This document shows, piece after piece, positions 8,665-17,124 of a stretch of 64,000 nt of DNA (position 1 is its first letter; every line of letters begins with the position of its first letter). Under the pieces are notes generated by a model, which saw nothing but the letters and a program-made list of their open reading frames with translations, did no database searches and was not told the DNA's origin. Source of the stretch: Alloactinosynnema sp. L-07 (lineage in GTDB: Bacteria > Actinomycetota > Actinomycetes > Mycobacteriales > Pseudonocardiaceae); contig NZ_LN850107.1 of assembly GCF_900070365.1 (NCBI RefSeq), forward strand, positions 5,394,001 through 5,458,000, given 5' to 3'. The position numbers and the translations under genes are program-made.

Positions 8665-9546
8665 ATGCATGTGCCGTCGAGAGAGCGTCGATATGTGATC
8701 AGGCTCGGATGTCCGGACCGGACGGGGATCGTGGCGCGCATAGCGTCCTTTCTCACGGAGGCCGGGGGTTGGATCGTCGAGGCGGACTATCACTCCGATC
8801 CCGACACGAACTGGTTCTTCACGCGGCAGGAGGTCCGAGCGGACTCGCTGCCGTTCGGGGTCGACGAGCTGCGGGCCCGCTTCGCCGAGGTCGCCGAGCA
8901 GCTCAGTGAGCACTCGGACTGGAGCATCATCGACACGGGCGTCAAGCGGCGCGTGGCGATCCTTGTCTCCAAGGAAGGGCACTGCCTGTACGACCTGCTC
9001 GGCCGGGTGCACAGTGGCGAGCTCGATGTCGACGTGCGGGCGGTCATCGGAAACCACACCGACCTCGCCGACATCACCCAGGCCCACGGCATCCCGTTCC
9101 ACCATGTCCCCTTCCCCGCCGGGGACCCGGAGGGCAAGGCCGAGGCGTTCACCAAAGTGCGGCAACTGGTGGACGGGACGGCCCCGGACGCGATCGTGCT
9201 GGCGCGGTTCATGCAGGTGCTGCCCGCCGAGCTGTGCTCTCACTGGGCCGGGCGCGCGCTCAACATCCACCACAGCTTCCTGCCCTCGTTCGTGGGGGCA
9301 CGCCCTTACCACCAGGCCCACAAGCGCGGGGTGAAGCTGATCGGCGCGACCTGCCACTACGTGACGGCCGAACTCGACGCGGGACCGATCATCGAACAGA
9401 ACGTGATCCGGGTGAACCACGGCGACTCGGTGGCCGACATGGTGCGCAAGGGCCGCGACATCGAGAAGGTCGTGCTCGCCGGTGGCCTGCGGGCGCATCT
9501 GCAGGGCCGGATCCTGGTCCACGGCAACAAGACCGTCGTGTTCTGA
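8665..9546 (+). CDS. purU: formyltetrahydrofolate deformylase PurU
   Basis: Hydrolyses 10-formyl-THF to formate and THF, balancing the one-carbon pool and supplying formate. 293 aa, the normal length. It has an N-terminal ACT domain (YVIRLGCPDRTGIVARIASFL) and a C-terminal formyltransferase-like domain with ALNIHHSFLPSF, the catalytic N-H-D set (NIHHS, GATCHYV, LDAGPIIEQ) and QAHKRGVKLIGA. The ATG at 8665 gives the expected N-terminus just before the ACT domain; the upstream extension of the frame is low quality. It stands alone, transcribed away from murB's 3' end. Confidence 0.95.
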   Translation: MHVPSRERRYVIRLGCPDRTGIVARIASFLTEAGGWIVEADYHSDPDTNWFFTRQEVRADSLPFGVDELRARFAEVAEQLSEHSDWSIIDTGVKRRVAILVSKEGHCLYDLLGRVHSGELDVDVRAVIGNHTDLADITQAHGIPFHHVPFPAGDPEGKAEAFTKVRQLVDGTAPDAIVLARFMQVLPAELCSHWAGRALNIHHSFLPSFVGARPYHQAHKRGVKLIGATCHYVTAELDAGPIIEQNVIRVNHGDSVADMVRKGRDIEKVVLAGGLRAHLQGRILVHGNKTVVF

Positions 9547-9551
9547 TCGCA

Positions 9552-9570
9552 CCCGCCAAGCCACGGCGGG
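9552..9570 (+). terminator. weak hairpin after purU
   Basis: CCCGCC (9552-9557) pairs with GGCGGG (9565-9570) just after the purU stop codon. A 6-bp stem without a U-tract; it could act as a terminator. Confidence 0.35.
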
Positions 9571-10160
9571 CAGACGAGGCTGGGAGACAAGAGCCGACCA
9601 GGTCCTTGATCGCGCGGTTGGTCGACCTCCCGTAGTCGACCTCGGCGGGCGGCGGCCTGCCGACGGCCCGCGACAGACAGGCGAGACCAGGCGAACAACC
9701 AAGCCGCGGCAGGCCCTGTCACCCCCGGCTCTGTCCGCACGGCCAACCCGGCGGGCATCGCCAGCTTCGACGGCGCGGGCCGTGACCCCGATCGCGCGAG
9801 TGCCGACGGCGCCCAACAGGCTGGCGAGACCCGTCAACCATCGCAGCGCCCATATCGCCGTCGCACCCGTCATCGTCTTCGACCGCCGCGACGGCGGCAC
9901 GCCAACTGCCCACAACCGGATTGGCCAGACGCGGACGGCAGCAGAACCGCGGGTCGCCAAGAATCCACCGTCGGCGGCAGAAATGTGTTGCACGGTAAGG
10001 GTTTTCATGGTTGGCCTCCGATCTCCCTTCCAGGCTAGCCACGAATTCCCGAGCAGGCAGTAGCTCGATCGGGTGGGGATAGCCGTTTGACACAAACGGA
10101 AATCCGTGCGGCGGCGTAATTCGATTGCCGCCTACCAAGCCGTGCCGCCATGATTTCCCT
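9571..10160. other. ~590-bp stretch without a convincing gene
   Basis: No frame keeps both good codon bias and a sensible end. The only coding-like signal is on the minus strand: a GGAGG six bases before ATG AAA (10006-10008) opens a frame with short hydrophobic runs. However, it continues without a stop through the whole of purU antisense, so it is not a normal gene. It may be the start of a decayed or frameshifted gene. No tRNA or repeat was seen. Confidence 0.5.
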
Positions 10161-11021
10161 GTGACCATCCGCACCGACAACCAGATCCCGACCACTGACC
10201 CCCGACCACTGTCCTTTACGGACCTGACGGCCTGCCTCGAGCTCTCGGACAACCGGGAGTGGCCGCTCGAGGACCGCAAGTGGGAATTCCTGCTGCGGGT
10301 CGGCCAGGGCTACGGAATCGTTGACGCGGACGGAAAACTGGCCGCGTCAGCGGTTCTCACCCACTTCGGCGACTTCGCGGCGATCAGCATGGTGCTGGTC
10401 GCCGCGAAGTACAACCGGCGCGGGCTCGGTACGCGGATCATGCGGCATGTGATGGCCGAGGCAGGCGACAGCGTCGCGACGCTCTATGCCACGCCGCAAG
10501 GGCAGCCGCTGTACGAGAAGCTCGGGTTTCAGGCGACCTCCGGCTGTGAGGTCCTGACCGGCGCGTTCACCGGCCGCGGGGCGGGCACCACCCGCCCCGC
10601 GGCGGCCGGTGACCTGCCCGCCATCCTGCGGCTCGACGCCGAGGTCTGTGGCGTCGACCGCACCCACGTCGTGTCCCGCCTGCCCGAGTTCGCCGACCGC
10701 ATCCGCGTAATCGAGCGCGACGGCGAGATCACCGGTTATGCCGCGCAGACCCGCGCTCTATCCCAGAACGGCAGCAACCAGGTCGGCCCCGTCATCGCCG
10801 CCACCGACGCCGCCGCGCGTGCGCTGATCTCCGACATCGCCATCGACGCGGGCGGGCAGACGCGGATCGACCTCGACACCGCGCGGCCCGACCTGATCGA
10901 GTGGGCCACCCAGAACGGCCTCACGCCGGTCTTCTCCTGCAAAGCCATGGTCGTCGGCGGAGCCACGCTCCCCGGCGACCGCGGTCGTCTCTACGCCCCC
11001 ATCCTGCAGGCGATCGGCTAG
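10161..11021 (+). CDS. GNAT-family N-acetyltransferase (two-domain)
   Basis: About 286 residues with an N-terminal GNAT domain. Motif A is KYNRRGLGTRIMRHVM, with the acetyl-CoA pyrophosphate-binding RRGLGT loop, followed by LYATPQGQPLYEKLGF. The C-terminal half is a second, degenerate GNAT-like domain (Acetyltransf_18 style). GTG 10161 is chosen because upstream sequence is intergenic in character; no strong ribosome site is visible. The substrate is unknown. The stop codon overlaps the stop codon of the convergent oxidoreductase within a shared CTAG. Confidence 0.82.
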   Translation: MTIRTDNQIPTTDPRPLSFTDLTACLELSDNREWPLEDRKWEFLLRVGQGYGIVDADGKLAASAVLTHFGDFAAISMVLVAAKYNRRGLGTRIMRHVMAEAGDSVATLYATPQGQPLYEKLGFQATSGCEVLTGAFTGRGAGTTRPAAAGDLPAILRLDAEVCGVDRTHVVSRLPEFADRIRVIERDGEITGYAAQTRALSQNGSNQVGPVIAATDAAARALISDIAIDAGGQTRIDLDTARPDLIEWATQNGLTPVFSCKAMVVGGATLPGDRGRLYAPILQAIG

Positions 11022-12019
11022 AGAAGCTGGACGAGCATCTTGCCGGTGTTGGCCCCTTCGAGCAGCGAGAGGAACGCCGACGGCGCGTTGCGCAGGCCCT
11101 TGACCACGGTCTCGGTGTAGCGCAGCTCGCCGGACTGGACCCACCCGCCGACCTCGCGCAGGAAGTCCGGGCGGCGGTCGGCGTGATCGCGCACGAGCAG
11201 GCCCCGCATGGTGAGCCGCTTGGACACCAGCTGAATCAGGTTGCGCGGCGCCGGGTTGGGTTCGGTGGCGTTGTACTGCGAGATCATCCCGCAGACCGCG
11301 ATGCGTCCGTGCAGGTTCAGCACCGACAGGGCGGCCTCCAGGTGCTCCCCGCCGACGTTGTCGAAGTACACATCAATACCTTCGGGCGCGGCCTCGGCGA
11401 GCTGCTTGACCACCCGGTCGCTCCTGTAGTTGAACGCCGCGTCGAAGCCCAGTTCGTCCAGCAGGTAGCGCACTTTCTCGTCGCTGCCCGCGCTGCCGAT
11501 GACCCGCTTCGCCCCGCGCAGCCGGGCGATCTGGCCCACGACAGCCCCCACGGCGCCCGCCGCCGCCGAGACGAAGACCGTGTCGCCCGCGCGGAATTCG
11601 GCCACGTCCAGCAGCCCCACGTACGCCGTCAGGCCCGGCATGCCCAGCACCCCGAGATAGGCCCCCAGGGGCGCGATCGAGGGATCCACCGGCACCACCG
11701 CGGCGGCGGGCAGCACGACCTCCGACCGCCACCCCGCGTTGTGCAGCACGAACGCACCGACCGGCAGACTGTCCACAGTAGACGCGACGATCTCGCCGAC
11801 CGCCCCGCCCTCCATCGGCGCGCCCAGCGGGAACGGCGGCGCGTAGGACTTGGCGTCGTTCATCCGCCCGCGCATGTACGGGTCGACGCTCATCACGTGG
11901 TTGCGCACCAGGACCTCGCCCGGCCCCGGCGCGGGCAGCGTGACCTCGGCGAACGCGAAGTCGTCCAGCGTCGGCGCCCCGACCGGCCGCCGCGCCAGGT
12001 GGACCTCGAGCGTGGTCAC
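11018..12019 (-). CDS. NADP-dependent oxidoreductase (zinc-free MDR, CurA-like)
   Basis: A 333-residue medium-chain reductase of the leukotriene B4 dehydrogenase/curcumin reductase group that saturates activated C=C bonds with NADPH. Typical features: MSVDPYMRGRM near residue 45, the nucleotide-binding SAAAGAVGAVVGQIARL near 150, and the family motif FDNVGGEHLEAAL. There are no zinc ligands. The GTG start overlaps the preceding SRPBCC gene's stop codon by four bases (GTGA), so the two are co-translated. Confidence 0.9.
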   Translation of the reverse strand: MTTLEVHLARRPVGAPTLDDFAFAEVTLPAPGPGEVLVRNHVMSVDPYMRGRMNDAKSYAPPFPLGAPMEGGAVGEIVASTVDSLPVGAFVLHNAGWRSEVVLPAAAVVPVDPSIAPLGAYLGVLGMPGLTAYVGLLDVAEFRAGDTVFVSAAAGAVGAVVGQIARLRGAKRVIGSAGSDEKVRYLLDELGFDAAFNYRSDRVVKQLAEAAPEGIDVYFDNVGGEHLEAALSVLNLHGRIAVCGMISQYNATEPNPAPRNLIQLVSKRLTMRGLLVRDHADRRPDFLREVGGWVQSGELRYTETVVKGLRNAPSAFLSLLEGANTGKMLVQLL

Positions 12020-12456
12020 GCCTGGAGCTCCCTCGCCAGGTTCGCGAGCAGCTCACCGTGGATTCGGCGCAGGCCCGCCGGGGCGAAGATCCGCTCGAAG
12101 AACCCGCCGATGCCGTTGGCGCCCTCCCACGTGGTCACCACCCGCACCGTGCTCGACCCGCCCGACCCCTGCACGGTCCACGTGCTGATCAGCGTCGAGT
12201 TGCGGTCGGCCTCGACCAGCACGTCGGGCTGCGGCGAGCTGACCTCGACCAGGACGTCGCGCACCCGCTTCTGCGTGGCTTGCAGCGTCCAGTGCACGAC
12301 CGTGCCCGCGCCGGTCCCGCCGGAGCGCACCTCGTAGTCGCGATAGTGCGACGTGAGGATCTTCCCGCGCACGCCCGCGTAGTCGGCGACAGCCGCGCGG
12401 ACCTGGTCGACGGGGACATTGATCACCTGTTCGGCGACCGCCTGGACCTGGTTCAT
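12016..12456 (-). CDS. SRPBCC-family protein
   Basis: A 146-residue START-like protein (polyketide cyclase/dehydrase superfamily). It shows the typical N-terminal strand and helix INVPVDQVRAAVADYAG and the C-terminal helix RRIHGELLANLARELQA. It probably binds a hydrophobic ligand. It is the first gene of a two-gene operon with the downstream reductase, so it could deliver or protect that enzyme's substrate. It is divergent from the LOG gene, with a 44-bp gap that must hold both promoters. Confidence 0.8.
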   Translation of the reverse strand: MNQVQAVAEQVINVPVDQVRAAVADYAGVRGKILTSHYRDYEVRSGGTGAGTVVHWTLQATQKRVRDVLVEVSSPQPDVLVEADRNSTLISTWTVQGSGGSSTVRVVTTWEGANGIGGFFERIFAPAGLRRIHGELLANLARELQA

Positions 12457-12500
12457 CTTATCTCCGTACCTCGACTCGGCGACGCCCGTACGCTACTCGC

Positions 12501-13634
12501 GTGCGGACCGAGATCACCGACCTGGACACCCTGCGCGGACATCGCGCCGACGACCGCGACCTGCGCGGAGTCGTCCTCACCCGGCTGGATCTGACGGCCC
12601 GTGACGACGACGCGCTGCTGCGCACGGCGATGGACGGCGCGCTGCTGCTGGGCTGCGTGCTGACCCCGGAGGCGGCGCGGCGCGCGCAGGCGGCGGGCGC
12701 GCTGGTCTTCCCGGTCGTGCCGGACCTGCCATACGACACCTACCGCGCGACCCTCTACACCGCCGATGAGCTGTTCGACGGCTTCGACCCGGCCCGCCCG
12801 GAGTCCTATGCGGACACCCCGGACGCACGGATCTACCGACACGCCAAGGAAACCGCACTCGACCCGCTGCACGCGCTGACCGAGCGCCTGCACGATCACA
12901 GCATCTCCGAGGCGCTGGCCGACGTTCTCACCGGGCACCCCGTCGCCGTCATGGGTGGCCACGCGCTCACCCGCGACTCCGATGGCTACCGCGACGCTGT
13001 CAACCTGGGCATCACCTTGGGGCAGCAAGGTTTCACGGTCCTGACCGGCGGCGGCCCCGGCGCGATGGAGGCCGTCCCGCTCGGCGTCCGACTCGGCGAT
13101 CAGGCCACTGTGGACGCCACACTCGACGTCCTCGCCGCCGCTCCAAAATTCGCCAGCGGTGCGACGGTCGACGTCGACGAGATCGGCCGCTGGCTGGCCG
13201 CGGGACTCGCCGTCGACCTACCCGACGGCGAGATCCGCACCATCGGCATCCCCACCTGGTTCTACGGCCACGAGCCGCCGAACCCCTTCTGCCAGCTGCA
13301 CGCGAAGTACTTCGCCAACTCCGTGCGCGAGGACGGCCTGCTCACCGTGGCCACCGGCGGCATCATCTACACCCCCGGCAGCGCGGGCACGGTCCAGGAG
13401 GTGTTCCAGGACTACACCCAGAACCATTACTCCTCGGTCGGCCCGCCCGCGCCGATGATCTTCCTCGGGGCCCGGTTCTGGACCGAGGACGTGCCTGCCG
13501 CGCCCCTGGTGCGCAAGCTGGCCAAGGGCAGGGAGGCCGAGCCGTTGATCCTGGTCACCGACGACGCCGACGAGGCTGTCGCCCTGCTCAGGACCTATTC
13601 GACGTCAGTCGAGCAGACCGGCGCGCTGGGCTAG
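12501..13634 (+). CDS. LOG-family protein, long form
   Basis: 377 residues, longer than the ~190-residue cytokinin-activating LOG enzymes. A ~140-residue N-terminal extension precedes a Rossmann LOG domain with PVAVMGGH, LTGGGPGAMEA (usual PGGxGGxxE-like nucleotide loop) and a second loop YTPGSAGTVQEVFQD. The second motif reads PGSAGTxxE where LOG enzymes have PGGxGTxxE, so phosphoribohydrolase activity is likely but not certain. The GTG start at 12501 fits the gene's codon use. The 3' end overlaps the converging response-regulator gene by 30 bp. Confidence 0.85.
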   Translation: MRTEITDLDTLRGHRADDRDLRGVVLTRLDLTARDDDALLRTAMDGALLLGCVLTPEAARRAQAAGALVFPVVPDLPYDTYRATLYTADELFDGFDPARPESYADTPDARIYRHAKETALDPLHALTERLHDHSISEALADVLTGHPVAVMGGHALTRDSDGYRDAVNLGITLGQQGFTVLTGGGPGAMEAVPLGVRLGDQATVDATLDVLAAAPKFASGATVDVDEIGRWLAAGLAVDLPDGEIRTIGIPTWFYGHEPPNPFCQLHAKYFANSVREDGLLTVATGGIIYTPGSAGTVQEVFQDYTQNHYSSVGPPAPMIFLGARFWTEDVPAAPLVRKLAKGREAEPLILVTDDADEAVALLRTYSTSVEQTGALG

Positions 13635-14297
13635 GACGGCCGCGGTGACCCGGTTCGAGCAGCCGGTCGCCGCGAGGATCTCCGAGACGTAGCCGCGCAC
13701 GGTCGAGTCGGACAGCCGCAGTTCCTCGGCGATCTCGTTGTTGCTGCGGCCCATCCCGACCAGCCGCAGCACGTCGCGCAGCCGCGCGGAGAGCCGGGCG
13801 ACCTCGGCGGCGGCGCCGATCCGGTCGAGGTGGTGCGAGGCGAGATGGCCCATCAGGTCGTGGGTCAGCGTCGGGTCGAGCACCGCCCCGCCGCGCGCGG
13901 CCACCCGCACCGCGCGGACCAGTTCGGCCGGGTCGACATGCTTGAGCAGGAAGCCCTTGGCGCCCAGGCGCAGCGCCGAGGCCACGGCCTGGTCGGCGTG
14001 GAAGGTCGTGAGCACGACGACGGCGGGCATGACCGGCAGCCTGCGCAGCTCGCGCAGCGCGTCGAGCCCGTCCATCCGGGGCATCCGCAGGTCGAGCAGC
14101 AGGACATCGAGTTCCTGGGTGCGGGCCAGCTGCAGCGCCTCGCCGCCGTCGGCGCCCTCGCCGACGACGTGCAGATCCGGGGCCGAGGCCAGGATCTTGG
14201 CGACGAACGCGCGCGCCATCGGCTCGTCGTCCACCACACCGACGCGCACGGTCGCCCGCTCCACCGCCGGACCGTCCACATCGAACTGCGTTGTCAC
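13605..14297 (-). CDS. NarL/LuxR-family response regulator (orphan)
   Basis: A 230-residue two-domain regulator. The receiver domain has the acidic pair VDDEP, phospho-acceptor Asp in LLLDLRMPRMDG and Lys in GFLLKHV. The C-terminal LuxR-type helix-turn-helix has MGRSNNEIAEELRLSDSTVRGYVS. The GTG 14297 start has GGAAGGGG upstream. No histidine kinase gene is present nearby, so its partner is encoded elsewhere. It lies downstream of the YbaK gene with a 73-bp gap. Confidence 0.92.
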   Translation of the reverse strand: MTTQFDVDGPAVERATVRVGVVDDEPMARAFVAKILASAPDLHVVGEGADGGEALQLARTQELDVLLLDLRMPRMDGLDALRELRRLPVMPAVVVLTTFHADQAVASALRLGAKGFLLKHVDPAELVRAVRVAARGGAVLDPTLTHDLMGHLASHHLDRIGAAAEVARLSARLRDVLRLVGMGRSNNEIAEELRLSDSTVRGYVSEILAATGCSNRVTAAVLAQRAGLLD

Positions 14298-14370
14298 CGG
14301 TTCGCCCCTTCCAGTCAGCTTGGTGAATAGGACCTGACCGGGACGGTGCGGGGCTACCGACCTTCGTAGG

Positions 14371-14922
14371 TTATTCGGGTGAACGCCCCAAGTCGTCGAG
14401 CACGACCGCGCCGGGCACGCCCGCGAGCACGTCGCCGGGAACGAGCAGCTTGCTGCCCCGGAGACCACTGCCGATGACCACCTCGGGCGCCGCGGCGACG
14501 GCGGCGTCGATGAGCAGCGGCCAGCCCGCGGGCAGCCCGATCGGGGTGATCCCGCCGTAGGCCATCCCGGTCTCCGCGACCGCGCGGTCCATCGGCGCGA
14601 ACGACGCCTTGCGGACCGCGATCGTGCGCCTGGCCAGGCCGTTCACGTCGGCGCGCGTGGTGGCCATGACCAGGCACGCGGCCAGCTTCTCGTCGCCGCC
14701 GCGCTTGCCGAGCACGACGACACAGTTGGCCGACGCGTCCAGCGGCGAGCCGTAGGCCGCGCAGAACTCGGCGGTGTCGGCGAGGTCGGGATCGATGGCG
14801 GCCACCCCGACACGGTCGGCCCCATCGAGCGCCGCAAGCGCTTTCGCGACCGGCTCGGCGAGCAGTTCGGGATGGTCGAGCGCGGGGAGGACGGTCAGGG
14901 TTCCGGCGATGCTCCAGGTCAC
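14371..14922 (-). CDS. YbaK/EbsC-type aminoacyl-tRNA deacylase
   Basis: A 183-residue member of the ProX/YbaK family, which hydrolyses mischarged tRNAs in trans. The conserved lysine is in VVVLGKRGGDEKLAACLV, followed by the substrate pocket segments ITPIGLPAGWPLL and VVIGSGLRGSKLLV. GTG 14922 is chosen for the G-rich ribosome site; the upstream ATG extension is not conserved-looking. The exact aminoacyl-tRNA substrate cannot be read from sequence. Confidence 0.85.
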   Translation of the reverse strand: MTWSIAGTLTVLPALDHPELLAEPVAKALAALDGADRVGVAAIDPDLADTAEFCAAYGSPLDASANCVVVLGKRGGDEKLAACLVMATTRADVNGLARRTIAVRKASFAPMDRAVAETGMAYGGITPIGLPAGWPLLIDAAVAAAPEVVIGSGLRGSKLLVPGDVLAGVPGAVVLDDLGRSPE

Positions 14923-15047
14923 GCCCCCAAGGCTAGCCGGCACAGCACAGCCATGACGCAATTCGGCCGGTCGCGAACGTATCCAGCGGCCGGGGGCTCG
15001 CTCTTAGCTGGTGTCCGTGGAAATACTCAGAGCAGAGGCGAGACGAC

Positions 15048-16166
15048 ATGAGCCCCGATCGACCGCAGTCGTCGGAGATCGCGGCTGTCCGAGAGACCCT
15101 TTCCCAGCAGGGCCACCCGTGGCAGGCCGCCGAGACGCGGATGAGCCGACTTTCCGCCGAATGGCGGGCCGCCCGACTTGGTGTCCCCGCGCCGAGCGCC
15201 GACGAGATCGCCGCGCGAGAGGGCCAGCCCGAGGCCATGGCCGCCGCGGCGCAGGCCGCCGACATCGCCCTGCCCGCCAAGTTCGACCTGCGGGACGTGG
15301 GTGGCCGCAACTACGTGACCGGCATCCGTGACCAGGGCGGATGCGGTTCCTGCGTCGCCTTCGGCACGGTCGCGGCGATGGAGAGCACGGCCGCGTTCAC
15401 CCGCGGCGCCCCCGGCCTGTCCCTGGACCTGTCCGAGGCCCACCTGTACCACGTGCACGCCAAGGCACGCGGCTACACCTGCGGCTCCGGGTCCTGGCCC
15501 GACGACCTGTTCGCCGACACCGCCGCCCTCGGCGTCACCTTCGAGGACTACTTCCCGTACAACGACGCGGGCACCGGATCGCCCAACGCCGACTGGCCCA
15601 ACCGGCTGGCCAAGTCCATCGGTGTGACTGATCTCACCGCGAACCCGGCCGCGATCAAGGCCCACCTGAGTACCTACGGCGCGGTCGCCACCTGCTTCGT
15701 CGTCTACGACGACTTCTTCCACTACCGCACCGGCGTCTACCGGCACACCACCTCGACGGTCGCGGGCGGACACTGCGTCGCCCTGATCGGTTGGGACGAC
15801 GCCGCGGGCTGCTGGATCGCGAAGAACTCCTGGGGCACCGGCTGGGGCGACGGCGGCTACTTCCGCATCGCCTACGGCGACTCGTTCATCGAGGACTACC
15901 CCGGCGCCCGGCCGACCGTGTTCGGCGTGAAGTCGGTGAACCTCAAGGCGTGGCTGCCCGCCCAGCGCGCGCTGCGGCTGTTCGCCACCGCCAACGATGC
16001 CAACGGGTGGGCCTACCTGCAGAACTTCGGCTGGGCGCACGTGGCGGGCGGCGCGGCCACTACGACCAACAAGCTGGCCGAGCTCACCCACGCGCGGGCG
16101 AGCGGGCACCTCGTGACCCCGTACATCAACGGCACCGAGCTGAGCACCGTGCTCGTCGCGAACTGA
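15048..16166 (+). CDS. papain-family (C1A) cysteine peptidase without signal peptide
   Basis: 372 residues, an active-looking papain fold. The oxyanion Gln and nucleophile are in DQGGCGSC (Gln96, Cys102), His242 in GGHCVALIGW and Asn260 in KNSWGTGWGDGGYF. Residues ~1-75 form a short helical propeptide-like region ending before LPAKFDLRD. No signal peptide is present, so it should act in the cytoplasm unless exported another way. After the catalytic domain there is an extra ~65-residue C-terminal module (NGWAYLQNFGWAHV) that resembles the C-terminus of the next gene product. Next come a companion protein, a chagasin inhibitor, a sigma factor and a small protein, all on the same strand. Start ATG 15048 has GAGG upstream. 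Bacterial C1 proteases paired with a chagasin gene are uncommon. Confidence 0.92.
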   Translation: MSPDRPQSSEIAAVRETLSQQGHPWQAAETRMSRLSAEWRAARLGVPAPSADEIAAREGQPEAMAAAAQAADIALPAKFDLRDVGGRNYVTGIRDQGGCGSCVAFGTVAAMESTAAFTRGAPGLSLDLSEAHLYHVHAKARGYTCGSGSWPDDLFADTAALGVTFEDYFPYNDAGTGSPNADWPNRLAKSIGVTDLTANPAAIKAHLSTYGAVATCFVVYDDFFHYRTGVYRHTTSTVAGGHCVALIGWDDAAGCWIAKNSWGTGWGDGGYFRIAYGDSFIEDYPGARPTVFGVKSVNLKAWLPAQRALRLFATANDANGWAYLQNFGWAHVAGGAATTTNKLAELTHARASGHLVTPYINGTELSTVLVAN

Positions 16167-16177
16167 AGGGAATCGCC

Positions 16178-16582
16178 ATGACCACCACCGATCCGCGGCG
16201 AACCCGCAAGAGCCCGGCTTCCGCGCCCGAACTGCCCGTCGACCTGGACATCGCCTCGATCATGCCGCCCATCCCGGCGGGCACCGACGGCATGAGCGCC
16301 GCGGTCGCCGAGGTCGCGGCCCCGAGGCCGCCGAGCCTCGACGCCGCCGCGCCCCAGGCCGCGGGCTGGGTGACCAACCGCATGATCACCCACCTGTGGT
16401 CCTACGACTCAAGTACCGGTGTGTGGGTCTGGGTGGACGGGATCGGCTGGAAGCGGCTGTCGCCCGCCTCCGAGTCCGGCCACAGCCACATGGCCGTGCT
16501 CGCCACCATGGCCACCCACGACAACCTGCCGGTCGACTACCACGAGGACGCCGCTGGCCGAATCGATCAGTTGCTGGTCTGA
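16178..16582 (+). CDS. small companion protein sharing a module with the C1 protease
   Basis: 134 residues, no recognised family. The N-terminal half is Pro/Ala-rich and probably flexible (MPPIPAGTD, APRPPSLDA). The C-terminal ~65 residues (LWSYDSSTGVWVWVDGIGWKRL, here split as LWSYDSSTG and WVDGIGWKRL) align by eye with the protease C-terminus: aromatic residue, x-G-W spacing, small-residue linker, Leu/Ala helix and a terminal LLV/VLV. It starts 11 bp after the protease stop with GAAGGG as ribosome site, so both are made from one transcript. It could target the protease, act as its substrate or pro-factor, or form a complex; function unknown. Confidence 0.75.
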   Translation: MTTTDPRRTRKSPASAPELPVDLDIASIMPPIPAGTDGMSAAVAEVAAPRPPSLDAAAPQAAGWVTNRMITHLWSYDSSTGVWVWVDGIGWKRLSPASESGHSHMAVLATMATHDNLPVDYHEDAAGRIDQLLV

Positions 16583-16596
16583 CCACCCAAACGTGA

Positions 16597-16629
16597 CGGC
16601 CGGACAGGCGCGGGGGACCTGTCCGGCCG
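16597..16629 (+). terminator. strong hairpin between protease pair and inhibitor
   Basis: A perfect 12-bp stem, CGGCCGGACAGG (16597-16608) with CCTGTCCGGCCG (16618-16629), and a 9-nt loop. No U-tract follows. It lies after the companion gene and before the chagasin gene, so it may reduce read-through and set the protease:inhibitor ratio, or serve as an mRNA 3' end. Confidence 0.65.
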
Positions 16630-16672
16630 ACACTCTCCCCAAGAAGGTCGGGTATGCGAAGAGGAGCCAGCC

Positions 16673-16993
16673 ATGGCGTTGGTGCACCTGTCGGCGGCGG
16701 ACGCCGACGGGCCGACGGAGTTACACCGTGGCGACACGGTGGAGCTGAGGCTGCCGGAGTCGCCCACGACGGGCTACCGGTGGCGGTGGCGGCTGCCGGT
16801 GACCCTGCGCATGCTCGCCGACGAGCATGTGGACGCGGCGATGACCGGCCTGGACGCGCCGGGTTCGGCGGGCGAGCGCAGGCTGGCCTTCGACGTCACC
16901 GCGGCGGGTCTGCACGAGCTGCGAGCCGAACTCGCCAGACCCTGGGAAGGCGAGGCGCGGGAGGCCTTGACCTTCGTATTGCACGCGCTGTGA
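16673..16993 (+). CDS. chagasin-family (I42) cysteine protease inhibitor
   Basis: 106 residues of Ig-like beta structure. The three inhibitory loops of chagasin are recognisable: SPTTGYRW (30-37; consensus NPTTG), PGSAGERR (63-70; the central GxG loop) and ARPWEGE (88-94; consensus RPW). It should bind papain-like proteases tightly, and the only evident target is the C1 protease encoded 0.5 kb upstream. No signal peptide, matching the leaderless protease. GAGGAG lies seven bases before the ATG. Encoding its own inhibitor implies that the protease is dangerous or must be held in check inside the cell. Confidence 0.88.
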   Translation: MALVHLSAADADGPTELHRGDTVELRLPESPTTGYRWRWRLPVTLRMLADEHVDAAMTGLDAPGSAGERRLAFDVTAAGLHELRAELARPWEGEAREALTFVLHAL

Positions 16994-17124
16994 ATAGCTC
17001 AATCGTAATATTCACCAGTTCGAGTGAGTCGACCGTGGATCCGACGCATCGGCCCACTTCAGAGCGATGTAACCATTGCCACGAGAATGCACAACCCCGG
17101 CAGACGAAAGATGGGGTGGGAGCG

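Noticed and set aside
9524..10008. Minus-strand frame opening with GGAGG-N6-ATG AAA behind purU
   Set aside because: The start looks real, but the frame runs unbroken through purU antisense and shows no domain; at most the beginning of a decayed gene.
17080..17120. SD-hiding hairpin for the locus A sigma like that in locus B
   Set aside because: Only a 5-bp ACCCC/GGGGT pairing is possible; too weak to claim.
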